DNA from: Microbacterium sp. Root166
GTDB lineage: Bacteria; Actinomycetota; Actinomycetes; Actinomycetales; Microbacteriaceae
NCBI RefSeq assembly: GCF_001427145.1
Contig: NZ_LMGL01000001.1
Span: 310,823-374,822 of the forward strand
DNA: 64,000 bases
Direction: 5' to 3'
Part shown: piece by piece, positions 33,122 to 41,201 of the stretch
How positions within the stretch are numbered: position 1 is the stretch's first letter
Layout of the letters: each line of letters begins with the position of its first letter
The notes under the pieces: model-generated
Databases searched by the model: none
Seen by the model: only the letters and a program-made list of their open reading frames with translations
Told to the model about the DNA's origin: nothing
Program-made: the position numbers and the translations under genes

Positions 33122-33161
33122 TCGGCCATTGTCCACCCCGAGCGGCGGTACTTCGGCTCGA

Positions 33162-33527
33162 TCAGGGCGTCTGGAACGCGACCAGCCCGACCGTGTTGCC
33201 CTCGGAGTCCTTGATGAACGCCTGCCACTCCTGATGCCCGGCGGGTCCGAGCGTGTCGTCCTCGTGCGTGAAGATGACGTGCGGTGGCGAGACGACGTCG
33301 ACCATCCCCGCCATTCGCTCGAGCGTCCGGTGGACGTTGTCGACCCACAGATAGACGAGCGAGGTCGGCGCGTTGCGGTCGAGCAGCAGCCTCACGCCGT
33401 CGAGATCGAAGAACAGCAGCCCGGGCGGATCGAACCTCGCCACCGGGGGCGACTCGAGCAGCACCGTATAGAAGTCGGCGGCGCGGTCCAGGTCCTCGGC
33501 GCGCTGCGCGATCTGCACGAGTCTCAT
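33162..33527 (-). CDS. VOC-superfamily (glyoxalase-like) protein
   Basis: A 121-residue protein with the two beta-alpha-beta-beta-beta modules of the VOC fold. It opens RLVQIAQRAEDLDRAADFYTVLLES and ends FIKDSEGNTVGLVAF, the usual C-terminal strand with a Glu/Asn metal-site region. No reaction can be assigned. It lies between the alpha/beta-hydrolase and the tRNA gene on the same strand. A terminator separates it from the tRNA. Confidence 0.86.
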   Translation of the reverse strand: MRLVQIAQRAEDLDRAADFYTVLLESPPVARFDPPGLLFFDLDGVRLLLDRNAPTSLVYLWVDNVHRTLERMAGMVDVVSPPHVIFTHEDDTLGPAGHQEWQAFIKDSEGNTVGLVAFQTP

Positions 33528-33550
33528 GCGCTCATTCTGGCCCGCGCAGC

Positions 33551-33585
33551 GGAAAAGCAGAACGGCCTGCTTTCGCAGGCCGTTC
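33551..33585 (-). terminator. Intrinsic terminator after tRNA-Arg
   Basis: Eleven-base perfect stem (33560-33570 with 33575-33585; core ACGGCCTGC/GCAGGCCGT) and a four-base loop, followed on the minus strand by TGCTTTT. This is one of the few hairpins in the window with a T-run and fits an intrinsic terminator 21 bases after the tRNA. Confidence 0.85.
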
Positions 33586-33606
33586 CGTCACTGTCTCAAC
33601 ACAGTG

Positions 33607-33679
33607 TGCGCCCGAAGGGACTCGAACCCCTAACCTTCTGATCCGTAGTCAGATGCTCTATCCATTGAGCTACGGGCGC
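33607..33679 (-). tRNA. tRNA-Arg (anticodon ACG)
   Basis: Complete 73-base cloverleaf on the minus strand. A seven-pair acceptor stem (GCGCCCG/CGGGCGC), D stem GCTC/GAGC, anticodon stem TCTGA/TCAGA with loop CTACGGA (anticodon ACG, read as ICG) and T loop TTCGAGT are all seen. The 3' CCA is not encoded. It reads the common CGC/CGT arginine codons. Confidence 0.97.
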
Positions 33680-33778
33680 CCGGCCCGCACTCTCGCGCAA
33701 GCCAGCGTCCAGAATACCCGACGGCGTCCCCCGGAGCGAATCGGCGCCGGGATGCCCGGATCCCGGGCGTGTCAGCGG

Positions 33779-34366
33779 TCAGGCGCCGGGCTCGGCGGCG
33801 GCGTTCTCGGCCTCGGGGTCGGGTTCGGGCACGCGCCTGCGGTGGGCCGCCAGCCGGGGCAGATCGACGAGCCGGAGGGACTGCATCCGGGCCGCGCGCA
33901 TCTTCGCGTAGTCCGGATCCAGGTCGGGGCGCATCCCCTCGACCAGCAGCCTGCGCTGCAGGTTCGCCTCGACGTCGCCCCATGCGGCATCCCGTGCCTG
34001 CTCCACGAGGGCGCGCACCGCGTGCGGGTCCTCGGCGATGCGGCGCAGCTCTTTGGCGACCCCGCGGTACTGGTTGTGGCGCCGGCGCAGGTTGCGGGTG
34101 TCGCGGTCGCGGTAGTCGTGCGTGCCGTCGGGGTCGGTGAACTTGCCCCAGGCCTTCTTTCGCTGGCGCTTCGCCAGGTCGGCCGCTTCTTCCTGCTCGG
34201 CGGCGAGCGCTACCAGGGTGTCGTGCGCGAACGGCGCGAATGCGGCGACGTCGAACGGCTCATCGTGCGCGATCGTCTCGACGAGGATGTGGTTGCGGAC
34301 GGCCATCCGTGCCGCGGCCGACGCGATGGACACGCCCTCTGAGATCGCCTCTGCGGTCTTGCCCAT
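33779..34366 (-). CDS. Hypothetical actinobacterial protein, basic and helical
   Basis: A 195-residue cytoplasmic protein starting MGKTAEAISEGVSIASAAARMAVRNHILVETIA. It is rich in Arg and Ala in its middle part (LAKRQRKKAWGK, DTRNLRRRHNQYRGVAKELRR) and acidic at the C-terminus. I recall similar actinobacterial proteins carrying an 'asparagine synthase' label that nothing here supports. An excellent AGGAGGTG site precedes the ATG at 34366. It has no membrane segment. The function is unknown. Confidence 0.8.
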   Translation of the reverse strand: MGKTAEAISEGVSIASAAARMAVRNHILVETIAHDEPFDVAAFAPFAHDTLVALAAEQEEAADLAKRQRKKAWGKFTDPDGTHDYRDRDTRNLRRRHNQYRGVAKELRRIAEDPHAVRALVEQARDAAWGDVEANLQRRLLVEGMRPDLDPDYAKMRAARMQSLRLVDLPRLAAHRRRVPEPDPEAENAAAEPGA

Positions 34367-34458
34367 CACACCTCCTGCATCGAGGCTAGCGTCCGCCGGA
34401 GGCCGCCGAGTCCGCGACAATCGTAGGAGCAGGTCAAGGGCGACGAGGGGAACGGGCG

Positions 34459-35304
34459 ATGGCCGGGATGCAGCGGCTCGAGGTACGCGGCAGGACGACG
34501 GTGATCACCGGCGCGGCCAGCGGGATGGGCGCGGAGGTCGCGCGCGAGCTGGACCGCCGCGGAGCCCGGCTGGCGCTGATCGACCGCAACGGCGAGGGCC
34601 TGTCCGCCCTGGCATCGGAGCTGGCCGGGACAGGTCATACGACGCATGCGGTGGACCTCACCGACGACGACGCGGTGTTCGCCCTCGCGGCCGAGATCGA
34701 TGCGTCTCACCGCCACGTGCAGGCGCTGATCACGTGCGCGGGGTCATCGATGCTCGGCAGCATCGACCAGCTGACCATGGACGAGATGCGCTGGCTGATG
34801 GACGTCAACCTCTGGGGCACCGTGAACATCACTCAGGCGCTGCTGCCGGCGATGCGCCGAGAGGATGCCGCGCACATCACGCATCTGGTGAGCATCTACG
34901 GCCTCGCGGCGCCGGCCGGGCGCATCCCGTACGCGATGAGCAAGTTCGCCGTCCGGGGCTTCACCGAGGCGCTGCGGCACGAGCTCGAGCGCTCCACCGT
35001 GAGCGTCGGCGCCATCTATCCCGCCGGAGTCAAGACCGGCATCATCGGCCGCGGGCGGTACGCCGCCGCGATCGATCCCGCGGTGGCCGATCGGGCCGCA
35101 GCAGCGCAGGCTGCGATGTACCACACCGAGCCCGCCGATGCCGCGGTGCGCATCGTCGAGGCCACGATCCGGCGTCGGGCGCGCACGATGGTCGGCCGCG
35201 AGGCCCGCCTGGTCGACGTGCTGACCCGGATCACCCCGACCCGGTACTGGGGTCCGATGCGCCGGCCGCTGCGCGACGCGATCGACACGACCACGCCGAT
35301 CTAG
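34459..35304 (+). CDS. Short-chain dehydrogenase/reductase
   Basis: A 281-residue classical SDR with the NAD(P) motif TGAASGMG, the CAGSS segment, and the catalytic triad Ser145 (LVSIYG), Tyr158 and Lys162 (YAMSK). The C-terminal 40 residues (RIVEATIRRRARTMVGREARLVDVLTRI) are typical of membrane-associated or lipid-acting SDRs, and the substrate is likely hydrophobic. It could start at MAGMQRL (34459) or MQRL (34468). It is divergent from the hypothetical gene on the minus strand, 92 bases apart. The reaction is unknown. Confidence 0.88.
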   Translation: MAGMQRLEVRGRTTVITGAASGMGAEVARELDRRGARLALIDRNGEGLSALASELAGTGHTTHAVDLTDDDAVFALAAEIDASHRHVQALITCAGSSMLGSIDQLTMDEMRWLMDVNLWGTVNITQALLPAMRREDAAHITHLVSIYGLAAPAGRIPYAMSKFAVRGFTEALRHELERSTVSVGAIYPAGVKTGIIGRGRYAAAIDPAVADRAAAAQAAMYHTEPADAAVRIVEATIRRRARTMVGREARLVDVLTRITPTRYWGPMRRPLRDAIDTTTPI

Positions 35305-35483
35305 ACATCCCGGAATTCAGTGGAATGACCTCGGATGCCGCGCCCGCCCTCCCTGGGCGCTTCCCTGTCCCCGGGTGCGCCCACCCGCGATAGCAAGCGC
35401 CGCCACCGCGCGCAACCCCTGCGCCCGGCGGCCGGTCGGCCCGTAGCGTGAGGAACGCAGTTCTTCGAGGAAGGAGCGGGTAC

Positions 35484-35681
35484 ATGGGTTTCATGGATGA
35501 CGCCAAGGAGACGGCCAAGGCCGTCGGCGAGAAGATCAGCGACACCTGGGAAGACACGACGGACCGTGTCGGCGACAAGGTCGACGAGATGAAGGCGGAT
35601 GCCGACGTCAAGAAGGCCGAAGCCGAACGCGACTCGGTGAAGACCCGCAACGACATCAAGGAAGACCTTCGGGACAACTGA
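35484..35681 (+). CDS. Small hydrophilic helical stress-type protein
   Basis: A 65-residue protein rich in Lys, Asp and Glu with heptad-like spacing (AKETAKAVGEKISDTWEDTT) that should form amphipathic helices, somewhat like CsbD or LEA-type stress proteins. No firm family match by eye. The ATG at 35484 follows GGAAGGAG. A stem-loop follows at 35720-35748. Stress induction is a guess from composition only. Confidence 0.7.
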   Translation: MGFMDDAKETAKAVGEKISDTWEDTTDRVGDKVDEMKADADVKKAEAERDSVKTRNDIKEDLRDN

Positions 35682-35719
35682 TCCCGCGAGTCTCGCCGCG
35701 GCTTGCGCGGCGGCCGGCA

Positions 35720-35748
35720 GAGGACCTTCGAGCTTGCTCGGGGTCCTC
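35720..35748 (+). terminator. Terminator hairpin after the small helical protein gene
   Basis: GAGGACC (35720-35726) pairs with GGTCCTC (35742-35748), and CGAGC (35729-35733) with GCTCG (35736-35740) inside it, 38 bases after the stop codon. Confidence 0.7.
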
Positions 35749-35847
35749 AGTCGTCTCCGGATCCGGCTCGGTCCAAACCGATCCCGACGGGACTCCGAAC
35801 AACACACAGTCGCGGCATCCGCCGCCCAGAAAACAGGAGGAACGCTC

Positions 35848-36267
35848 ATGCGCTCGTCACCGAACCGCCTCGTCGCCACCATCTTCGGTGCCGTCTACAT
35901 CCTCGTCGGGTTGCTCGGCTTCGCCGTCACGAGCGGTGTGGGCTTCATCGCGACAGAGGGAGGCCTGCTCCTCGGAGTCTTCGAGGTCAATCCGCTGCAC
36001 AACATCGCCCACCTGCTGATCGGTGCGGCGCTTCTCATCGCCGGGCTGAAGTCGGTGCCCGCGGCCAAGGCCGTGAACGTCACCGTCGGCGCCGTGTACC
36101 TGCTCCTCGGTATCGTCGGGTTCTTCCTCGTCGACACGGCCCTGAACATCCTGGCCCTGAACACCGCGGACCATTTCCTCCACCTCGCCAGCGCGCTGGT
36201 GCTGCTGGGTGTGGGCCTGGCCGCCGACCGGAACGTGCGCGCCGACGCGCCGGGCCGTACGGTCTGA
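35848..36267 (+). CDS. DUF4383 membrane protein
   Basis: A 139-residue protein with four membrane segments. It shows the DUF4383 pattern: VATIFGAVYILVGLLGF at the start, EVNPLHNIAHLLIGAALL in the middle and NTADHFLHLASALVLLGVGL near the end, each half containing the conserved His/Asn-rich helix entry. The ATG at 35848 follows an AGGAGG site; the longer frame upstream has no signal. The function is unknown. The next membrane-protein gene starts ten bases after its stop, so they form an operon. Confidence 0.9.
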   Translation: MRSSPNRLVATIFGAVYILVGLLGFAVTSGVGFIATEGGLLLGVFEVNPLHNIAHLLIGAALLIAGLKSVPAAKAVNVTVGAVYLLLGIVGFFLVDTALNILALNTADHFLHLASALVLLGVGLAADRNVRADAPGRTV

Positions 36268-36277
36268 GCCGGTTCGC

Positions 36278-36853
36278 ATGACCTCCGCGATCCCCACGGC
36301 CGAGATGGCCCCCGGCGCGTCCGCACGGACGCCCCGGGCGCCGCTCGCGCTGCGCGGCGCTGCCCCTTCGTGGGCGGCTGTCGCGGCGTGGGGCGCGGGC
36401 CTCATCGAGGTCGCGCTCGGCGCCGGCGCTCTGATGCAGGACGATGCCGCCCGGGGGGCCGGCGTCGTGCTCATCGCGCTGGGAGCCGGGTCGCTCGTGT
36501 GGGGAGCCTGGACGCTCGCCCGTGGACGCATCGTCGTGCCACGGGCGGGCGTCGCAGGCGCACTGGCCGGGATCGTGGCCGCGGTCGCGGCACTCATGGC
36601 GGATCCCGCGCGCACGAGCGTCATAGCCGTCGCCGCGCTGACGGCGCTGCTGATCTCGGCGGCCATCGCCTGCGCGGGGCGTCTGCGCCGCCGCGGAGCC
36701 GGTGCGGACGATGCGCCACCCCGGCTCTGGGTCCTGCTCGCGGCCGCTGTCATCGTGGCAGCGCTGGTCACGCCGGCCCTCGCCGCGACCGAGGCCGGTC
36801 GCAGCGCGTCGCCGCACGGAACGCACGGCATCGTGGATCCGGGGCACCACTAG
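36278..36853 (+). CDS. Hypothetical membrane protein with His-rich C-terminus
   Basis: A 191-residue protein with about five hydrophobic segments starting near residue 30 and a short C-terminal tail ending HGTHGIVDPGHH. The tail, with four histidines, is predicted to lie outside the last membrane segment and might bind metal. No family recognised. The ATG at 36278 is ten bases after the DUF4383 stop and has no strong ribosome binding site, so translation may depend on the upstream gene. The function is unknown. Confidence 0.72.
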   Translation: MTSAIPTAEMAPGASARTPRAPLALRGAAPSWAAVAAWGAGLIEVALGAGALMQDDAARGAGVVLIALGAGSLVWGAWTLARGRIVVPRAGVAGALAGIVAAVAALMADPARTSVIAVAALTALLISAAIACAGRLRRRGAGADDAPPRLWVLLAAAVIVAALVTPALAATEAGRSASPHGTHGIVDPGHH

Positions 36854-36863
36854 CGCAGACGAC

Positions 36864-37025
36864 AGAGGAGATCCGCCGAACCGAGGAATGACTGGGGAGA
36901 ACGTCCTCGTTTCGGCAGATCTCCTCTTCTGCGCCTGGCTCGCGGCAGTGAGATCGCGTGATTCGCCCGAGACTCGTGGCAATGCCCTGAGTCTCGGGCG
37001 AATGCGCGAGTCTCGGCGACCTCAC
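36864..37025. repeat. Nested palindromic intergenic elements
   Basis: Two dyads between convergent genes. Element 1 pairs 36864-36872 with 36919-36927 (AGAGGAGAT/ATCTCCTCT), plus inner arms GCCGAA/TTCGGC (36875-36880, 36911-36916) and GAGGA/TCCTC. Element 2 is a perfect 15-base repeat ATTCGCCCGAGACTC at 36961-36975 with its complement at 36989-37003, flanked by GTGAGATCGC (36948-36957) and GCGACCTCAC (37016-37025), one mismatch. Element 1 shares its outer arms with the dyad at 61526-61590. They may act as bidirectional terminators or REP-like elements. The remaining 37026-37142 shows nothing recognisable. Confidence 0.7.
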
Positions 37026-37142
37026 GGAACGAGCCGCCCGGTCGTCGGGGTGGCGGCATCCATCCGTCGCAAGCGGTCGCCTGGTGCGCGGCGCGTCGAC
37101 CACATGCGACGGCTGGGCGCCACGCCTGAAGTCAGCCGCGCG

Positions 37143-38087
37143 TCACGCGATCGCGGCGATGCGCCACGACGCCTCGGCGACGTCGCCGGGCTCGAGCGTG
37201 ATGAGTCCGGCGTCGAACGAGTAGTTCGCCGCGTTGAAGGCGTCCGGTGCGCACGTCATCGGCTCGACGGCCAGGCCCAGGCGGCTGAGCGCGGCCTCGG
37301 GCTTGTCGGCGGTGTGGATCTGCACCCACGGGCACGCGGCATCCCACGACATCTCGACGCCGCTCCCTGACGGGTCGGTCACACGCACGACGGCGGCACC
37401 CGCCTCGTCGCGCACGAGGCCGGAGTAGGCGTGGTCGATGAAGGCGTCGCCGATCACTCGAGGCGAGCGGAAGTCGAATCGCTCCGGCTCGTCGGAGTCG
37501 ACCGCGACGAGCTCGGTGGGGATGAGTCGGTCGGGGGTGACGGCGAGGACCTGGGCGGCGGGCAGCTCGAGCGTCCAGTCGTCGACGTGGCCGTCGCCGG
37601 CCTTGAGGTACGGATGCGGGCCGGTCCCCCACGGCGCGGCCTCGTCGCTGTCGTTGCGCGCCGTGACGGACTGCGTGAGACCGTCGGGGCCGAGCGAGAA
37701 CGTGGTGGTCACCACCACGCGCCACGGGTAGGCGGTCTGCGGCTGGATGACCGCGGCCAGCGTCACGTGGTCGGGGCCCTTGTCGATCGCCTCGAAGTCC
37801 AGCCACGCGGCGAGGCCGTGCAGCGCGTGCGAGCGCGCCGGCTCGGTGAGGGGCAGCTGGTACTCGGCGCCCCCGAACGAGTATCTGCCGTCGACGACCC
37901 GGTTCGGCCACGGCGCGAGCGTCGCGCCGCGGTACGACGGACGGACCTCGTCGGAATCGAAAGGCACCACCAGGTCGCGGCCGAGGTGGGTGAGAGAACG
38001 CAGGGTCGCTCCGACGCTGGCGATCACCGCCTCGTAGTCTCCCGCGCGGAGCGCGTGCTGGATGCCGGACGTGGGGGTGCGTGCCAT
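37143..38087 (-). CDS. Aldose 1-epimerase family protein (mutarotase-like)
   Basis: A 314-residue galactose-mutarotase-fold protein. Arg in WPNRVVDGRYSFGG, the His of HALHGLA and the His of GTGPHPYLKAG, followed by late acidic residues, match the substrate-binding residues of aldose epimerases. The ATG at 38087 begins the conserved fold; the frame upstream overlaps the neighbouring enzyme gene. There is no signal peptide, so it acts inside the cell, probably interconverting sugar anomers. It lies downstream of the arabinose operon, separated by a strong hairpin, so it may be transcribed on its own or by read-through. Confidence 0.88.
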   Translation of the reverse strand: MARTPTSGIQHALRAGDYEAVIASVGATLRSLTHLGRDLVVPFDSDEVRPSYRGATLAPWPNRVVDGRYSFGGAEYQLPLTEPARSHALHGLAAWLDFEAIDKGPDHVTLAAVIQPQTAYPWRVVVTTTFSLGPDGLTQSVTARNDSDEAAPWGTGPHPYLKAGDGHVDDWTLELPAAQVLAVTPDRLIPTELVAVDSDEPERFDFRSPRVIGDAFIDHAYSGLVRDEAGAAVVRVTDPSGSGVEMSWDAACPWVQIHTADKPEAALSRLGLAVEPMTCAPDAFNAANYSFDAGLITLEPGDVAEASWRIAAIA

Positions 38088-38140
38088 GGATTCAGATCCT
38101 CGGTCGGTGGGGTGGATGAGATCGCTCCCAGTATCCCGCG

Positions 38141-38183
38141 ACGGCCGGAGGGCCCGCGACCATGTCACGGGCCCTCCGGTCGT
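38141..38183 (-). terminator. Terminator of the arabinose operon
   Basis: Arms of 16 bases at 38141-38156 and 38168-38183 with one mismatch (core CCGGAGGGCCCG/CGGGCCCTCCGG) and an 11-base loop, six bases after the stop of the secreted GH43 gene. Confidence 0.85.
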
Positions 38184-38188
38184 GCGAT

Positions 38189-41167
38189 CTACCGGCAGTC
38201 GGCGGCGGGCACGGTCACGCTGGAGGCGTGGGCGCGGCCGTCGGTGGCCGTCGCACTGACCGACACCGCGTGCGATGCGATCGATGCGGCGCGGGTGGTG
38301 AATGCCGAGGCGACGGTCTTGCCCGGCGCGACCGTGATGGTCTTGGTCCCGTAGGCGCCGGTGAGCGTGACGGATGCCGCGATCTCGTCGCCGTTGGTGA
38401 CGCTGACGGTCTCCACGACCTTGCCTGCGACGCACCGGGTGGCGGCCGTGGCGGTCAGCTCGAGCGCGAACGACACCGCCGACGACGTCGACGTGCTGAC
38501 GAGCGCGTCCCGGTAGCCGTCGTAGTGCGCGGTGACGGTGCCGACGCCTGCCGGAACCGTCACGGCGGCGGAACCGTCTTCGAGAGCGACCGTCTCGTTC
38601 CACTCGCCGCCCGAGAAGGTCACAGTGCCCACGACGTCGCCGCCGTCTGCCGCGGTGACCTCTGCGGTCGCGGTGCGACCCTCCGCCGTCAGGACGGTGG
38701 TCGAGGCGACCGCGGCGACCGGAGACCACGTGTTCAGTGCGGTGAGCACCGACTGCGACACGCTCACGAACGAACCGTGGCGCGGGCTCGCGGGCAGCCC
38801 GCCCTGGGGCCTGACGACCCACTCGGCCCGCTTCGACAGGCGGTCACCCTGCGCACTCGATGCGATCGCGTCTGCGTCCGTGAGGAAGGCGCGGTAGCCG
38901 CCGGCTCCGTAGTTGTCGACGAGGAAGACGTAGCCGTCACCCTCTGCCGTGTTGTTCGGGTCGCCGGCGTTGAGCTTGACGATCTCGGGGCCTTCGCCGA
39001 CCTGGTTGGTCTCGAGCCTCGTCATGTTCGTGTCGGTCAGCTGCCACGTGGTGGTGGGGTCGGCGGTCCAGCTCGACTGCGTGGTGGGTGCGGTCAGCAC
39101 CTTGGAGCGCTCGAGGAAGATGTCCTTGCCGGCCTCCAGCGTGCTGGCGGCGCCACCGTCCTCGTTCTTGGTGAACCGGTAGTAGTAGTCCTCGATCTTC
39201 GTGACCGTCGAGTCGATGCGCGCGTAGCCGGTGTCCTGCCACGTCGTCGGGGGGTACGTGAACGTCTTGAAGTCGCGCGTGAGCACGTAGAACATGCGGG
39301 CGTGCCCGGGGCCACTCGTGTGGGCGACATCGTCGTACAGCCGCGATGCGAAGAACACGACGTACGACTGGAGGTCGTCGTCCCAATACGCCTCCGGCGC
39401 CCAGGTCATCCCGGCTTCCGGCTGGTTGATCGTGATGCCCGCGTTCTGGCCGTTGGTGCGGACCCAGCTCTTCATGTCGGGCGACTCCCACACCTCGATC
39501 TTGAGGCTGCCGTTCGACTGCGCAGCTCCCCAGTCGCCGGTGCAGCCGATGCAGAGGTCCGTGGCGATCATGTAGTACTTGTCGCCCTCGGCGGAGCGGA
39601 TCACGTACGGATCGCGGAGACCGGTGGTGTCGGCGGTCGAGACGATCGTCGGGGCACCGCCGTTGACCGGTGCGAAGGAGAAGAAGTCGTTGCCGGCTGT
39701 CGCCGCCTGGTAGATCTTCTCGTCGTTGTCGGCCTTGAAGTACGCGGCCGCGTAGCCCGCGTCGGGCGCCTGGCGACCCTTCTCAGCGACGGCCACGGTG
39801 AAGGTGCGCGACGTCGTGGCGCCGTTGAGCGTCGCGGTCGCGGTGAGCGTCACCGAGGCGTCGCCGGTGCCGTACGCGGGCCGTTCGATGAGCCCGCCGC
39901 CCTTGAACGGGTCGGGGGCGCCGACGGCGGGTGCCGTGTACGAGGGGTTCGTGGGCGTGACGAGCGCGGGGTCCGAGGACGTCCACGTGATCGGCGCGCC
40001 GTTGACGGAGCCCTTCGTGATGAGCGGCAGGTTCTCGGTCGTGCGCGTCGTCAGCGTGATCGCGTCGAGGTCTGCTGCGAGCACGGGGGCCTTCACGACC
40101 ACCTCGAACGTGATCGTCGTGCCCAGCGACGTCGTCGCGGTGATGGTCAGCGGCGCGTCGCTCGTGAGGGTGCTGCGCGAGACCACTCCCGTGTTCGAGA
40201 CCACGGCCGGGTTCGAGCTGGCCCACGTCAGCGTGACGCCGTTTGCGGATGCCGGGAACGTGAGGTTGCTCGTGACGCTGTCGAGAGACGGGTTCGCGCC
40301 CCGGACGGTCGACTGGATGTCGAGACGAATGATTCCGTCCGTCGTGGCGGCCTTCTGCGCTGCGGTCGGCATGCTGTCGGTGATCTCCTGGGGAGTGAGC
40401 GCGACGTCCCAGAACTTGACGTCCGACACGTCCGCCTTCACCAGCGCGTCGTTCGAGTAGAGGGAACGGCCGAGGTAGCCGAGCACGCCGGTCGAAGGCA
40501 CGATCGCGCTCATCAGCTTCGTGTGCGTCACCGTCGAGATCTGCGCGCCGTCCCGGTAGAGCGTCAGGGTGTTGCCGTTGCCGACGAGCGTCAGCGTGGT
40601 CAGTCCGGGGTTGAGGCTTCCGCCGGCCGGAAGGCGGGTCTCACCGTTGCCTCCGTCGTAGACGCGGATGCCGGCGAGCACACGGCCACTCGGAGCGTCA
40701 CTCGACCGCGGGTTGACGAACACGTGGTTGCCGAGCTGCGTCGTGTTCCAGGCGCCGATGCCGTTGCCGATGACCCACCCGAACTGGTTGCGGGCGGTCT
40801 GCGTCGTCACCGTGTACTCGACCGTGAAGTTGTTGTCCGTACCCGTGACGAGGCCCTGGGGAAGCGAGGCGTAGCCGTCGCCGTTGAACCGGAGGACACT
40901 GTCGCCGGCGACCTCGACGAAGGATGCGTCGGTCAGGGTGGTGAGGGCTGCGTGCCGGCCGTTGCCCGATACGTCGAGCAGGCTCGAACCCGAGTGGGAC
41001 ATGTCGTAGTGAGCGGTCGGCGCGGGGACCGCGGCCGCCTGCGCCGCCATCGGGGCGGTGAGCCCCAGCAGCGAGACGGCCAGCGCGGCGACGGCGGTCG
41101 AGGCGATCGCGCGGCGTACGGGTCGCCGCGCGTGGGTGCGCGCGGACTGGATCGAATGCGGTCTCAT
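38189..41167 (-). CDS. Secreted modular GH43-type arabinan-degrading enzyme
   Basis: A 992-residue exported protein. It has a signal peptide (to about residue 46), a LamG-like lectin domain (about 50-265), Ig-like repeats (about 285-460) and a five-bladed GH43-type catalytic domain (about 480-830, with LRDPYVIRSAEGDKYYMIATDL, MTWAPEAYW and GEGPEIVKLN). A small Ig-like domain follows, then the C-terminal domain bracketed by Cys912 and Cys991. The GEGPEI glutamate is the likely acid. The enzyme probably cleaves alpha-L-arabinofuranosyl or arabinan linkages. It starts 34 bases after araA, so it belongs to the transport-araDBA operon and ends it. The exact linkage is inferred from context. Confidence 0.88.
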   Translation of the reverse strand: MRPHSIQSARTHARRPVRRAIASTAVAALAVSLLGLTAPMAAQAAAVPAPTAHYDMSHSGSSLLDVSGNGRHAALTTLTDASFVEVAGDSVLRFNGDGYASLPQGLVTGTDNNFTVEYTVTTQTARNQFGWVIGNGIGAWNTTQLGNHVFVNPRSSDAPSGRVLAGIRVYDGGNGETRLPAGGSLNPGLTTLTLVGNGNTLTLYRDGAQISTVTHTKLMSAIVPSTGVLGYLGRSLYSNDALVKADVSDVKFWDVALTPQEITDSMPTAAQKAATTDGIIRLDIQSTVRGANPSLDSVTSNLTFPASANGVTLTWASSNPAVVSNTGVVSRSTLTSDAPLTITATTSLGTTITFEVVVKAPVLAADLDAITLTTRTTENLPLITKGSVNGAPITWTSSDPALVTPTNPSYTAPAVGAPDPFKGGGLIERPAYGTGDASVTLTATATLNGATTSRTFTVAVAEKGRQAPDAGYAAAYFKADNDEKIYQAATAGNDFFSFAPVNGGAPTIVSTADTTGLRDPYVIRSAEGDKYYMIATDLCIGCTGDWGAAQSNGSLKIEVWESPDMKSWVRTNGQNAGITINQPEAGMTWAPEAYWDDDLQSYVVFFASRLYDDVAHTSGPGHARMFYVLTRDFKTFTYPPTTWQDTGYARIDSTVTKIEDYYYRFTKNEDGGAASTLEAGKDIFLERSKVLTAPTTQSSWTADPTTTWQLTDTNMTRLETNQVGEGPEIVKLNAGDPNNTAEGDGYVFLVDNYGAGGYRAFLTDADAIASSAQGDRLSKRAEWVVRPQGGLPASPRHGSFVSVSQSVLTALNTWSPVAAVASTTVLTAEGRTATAEVTAADGGDVVGTVTFSGGEWNETVALEDGSAAVTVPAGVGTVTAHYDGYRDALVSTSTSSAVSFALELTATAATRCVAGKVVETVSVTNGDEIAASVTLTGAYGTKTITVAPGKTVASAFTTRAASIASHAVSVSATATDGRAHASSVTVPAADCR

Positions 41168-41201
41168 CGGCGAGATCCCTTCGGGTGGGGTGCGGGAACG
41201 C

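Noticed and set aside
33600..33690. Integration site at tRNA-Arg
   Set aside because: No duplicated tRNA 3' end and no integrase gene are seen on either side within the window.
33779..34366. Asparagine synthase label for the basic hypothetical protein
   Set aside because: Neither an N-terminal nucleophile Cys domain nor the ATP-pyrophosphatase motif SGGxDS is present; the label would be unsupported.
36278..36853. Metal transporter assignment from the C-terminal histidines
   Set aside because: Four histidines in a short tail and several hydrophobic segments are not enough to name a transporter family.
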